In this document: piece by piece, positions 63,711-64,000 of the stretch | Numbering within the stretch: the first letter of the stretch is position 1 | Layout: every line of letters starts with the position of its first letter | Assembly (NCBI GenBank): GCA_050741255.1 | Contig: JBOIEQ010000001.1 | Coordinates: 1 to 64,000 of the forward strand | Origin: CAZXNF01 sp050741255 | GTDB taxonomy: Bacteria > Pseudomonadota > Gammaproteobacteria > Burkholderiales > SG8-41 | DNA length: 64,000 bases | Reading direction: 5' to 3' | The notes under the pieces: model-generated | Databases searched by the model: none | Seen by the model: the letters and a program-made list of their open reading frames with translations, nothing else | What the model was told of the DNA's origin: nothing | Made by a program: the position numbers and the translations under genes

Positions 63711-63761
63711 GCCAACCCGTCACACTTCCACGCTTGACAAGCCAACGAGTCAAGAGCGCGC

Positions 63762-63791
63762 AAAAAAGGGCGTGCCGGGGCACACCCTTTT
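63762..63791 (-). terminator. Intrinsic terminator of lon
   Basis: On the minus strand AAAAGGGTGTGCC pairs with GGCACGCCC and is followed by TTTTTTG (one G-U pair). It begins 22 nt after the lon stop. Confidence 0.88.
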
Positions 63792-63812
63792 CGCAAGCCA
63801 CGCTGACCGGGA

Positions 63813-64000
63813 TCAGTGCTTGATCGCGGTCGTCACCGGTTGTTCGACCGGCGGCGGCGCCGCCACCTCCTCCTTGTCGGCCAGCGGCTCGGGCTTGCGC
63901 TCGAGCGCCATCTCCAGCACCTGCTCGATCCACTTCACGGGATGGATATCGAGGCGGTTCTTGACGTTCTCCGGGATCTCGGTCAGGTCCTTTACGTTCT
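63813..64000 (-). CDS. lon: Lon protease, C-terminal fragment
   Basis: The last 62 codons of lon; the rest is off the right edge. DLTEIPENVKNRLDIHPVKW then IEQVLEMALERKPEPL is the conserved C-terminal end of Lon. It degrades misfolded and regulatory proteins using ATP. The tail after PEPL is short and Pro/Val/Ala-rich. Confidence 0.92.
   Translation of the reverse strand, partial: NVKDLTEIPENVKNRLDIHPVKWIEQVLEMALERKPEPLADKEEVAAPPPVEQPVTTAIKH

Larger units (their letters stand above)
63438..63812. other. Spacer between lon and hupB
   Basis: 375 nt without a supported gene. It holds, in order of minus-strand transcription, the lon terminator, the hupB promoter and a roughly 240-nt hupB leader. 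The leader has no recognised riboswitch or small ORF. Confidence 0.7.

Overview
The window is high-GC chromosomal DNA from a betaproteobacterium, most likely Burkholderiales-like. The evidence is nine Bug/TctC-type tripartite-tricarboxylate substrate-binding proteins (a family hugely expanded in that group), the housekeeping order lon - hupB - tRNA-Val - tRNA-Asp - ppiD - fabI, and tRNAs with encoded CCA ends. There is no phage, transposase, integrase or CRISPR array.

Layout. 1-7.3 kb: end of a ZIP metal transporter, a membrane-tethered TAXI protein, a ketopantoate-reductase-like gene, and a four-gene catabolic operon (enoyl-CoA hydratase, class III CoA-transferase, Bug protein, isochorismatase-like hydrolase) read divergently from a LysR regulator. 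7.3-11 kb: rhomboid protease, a NicC-like flavin monooxygenase, an unrecognised 370-residue protein and a UGSC-family selenoprotein that reads through an in-frame TGA. 11-20.3 kb: a fused HyuA-HyuB (hydantoinase/oxoprolinase) gene, Bug protein, GntR regulator, amino-acid-oxidase-type flavoprotein, MFS exporter and a second Bug protein. 20-25.5 kb: small envelope and unknown genes, a Tat-exported FAD oxidase, a phosphotransferase-like protein and a VOC protein. 25.5-28.8 kb: hairpin array, tRNA-Glu, tRNA-Ala, DUF3617 protein, gltX and a polysaccharide deacetylase. 28.9-43.2 kb: gamma-glutamyltransferase, six more Bug genes, split hyuA/hyuB with a second flavoprotein oxidase, and a Gfo/Idh/MocA oxidoreductase. 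43-53 kb: Hfq-like protein, two lytic transglycosylases, nhaA, a DadA-like dehydrogenase, tRNA-Val, nudC, dnaQ, rnhA, a methyltransferase and gloB. 53-60 kb: a four-gene peptide-type ABC operon. 60-64 kb: fabI, ppiD, tRNA-Asp, tRNA-Val, hupB and the end of lon.

The main discovery is at 10374-10916. Two apparently separate minus-strand ORFs are one gene joined by TGA. The joint reads Sec-Gly-Ser-Cys, and a perfect 7-bp hairpin with a GU-containing loop begins 12 nt after the TGA, where a bacterial SECIS should be. The gene is translationally coupled to the 370-residue protein and lies divergent from the fused hydantoinase, with a perfect TGGTATACCA palindrome between them. No Sec machinery (selA, selB, selC, selD) is in the window, so its presence elsewhere is a prediction.

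A second theme is the repetition of one catabolic module: hydantoinase/oxoprolinase plus Bug proteins plus a paralogous flavin oxidase occurs twice, once with fused and once with split HyuA/HyuB. A third is a family of heptamer-repeat elements (GTGAGGN or GAACACN/GTGAACG units) at five loci, one of which lies inside a coding sequence as the linker of a double ABC ATPase.
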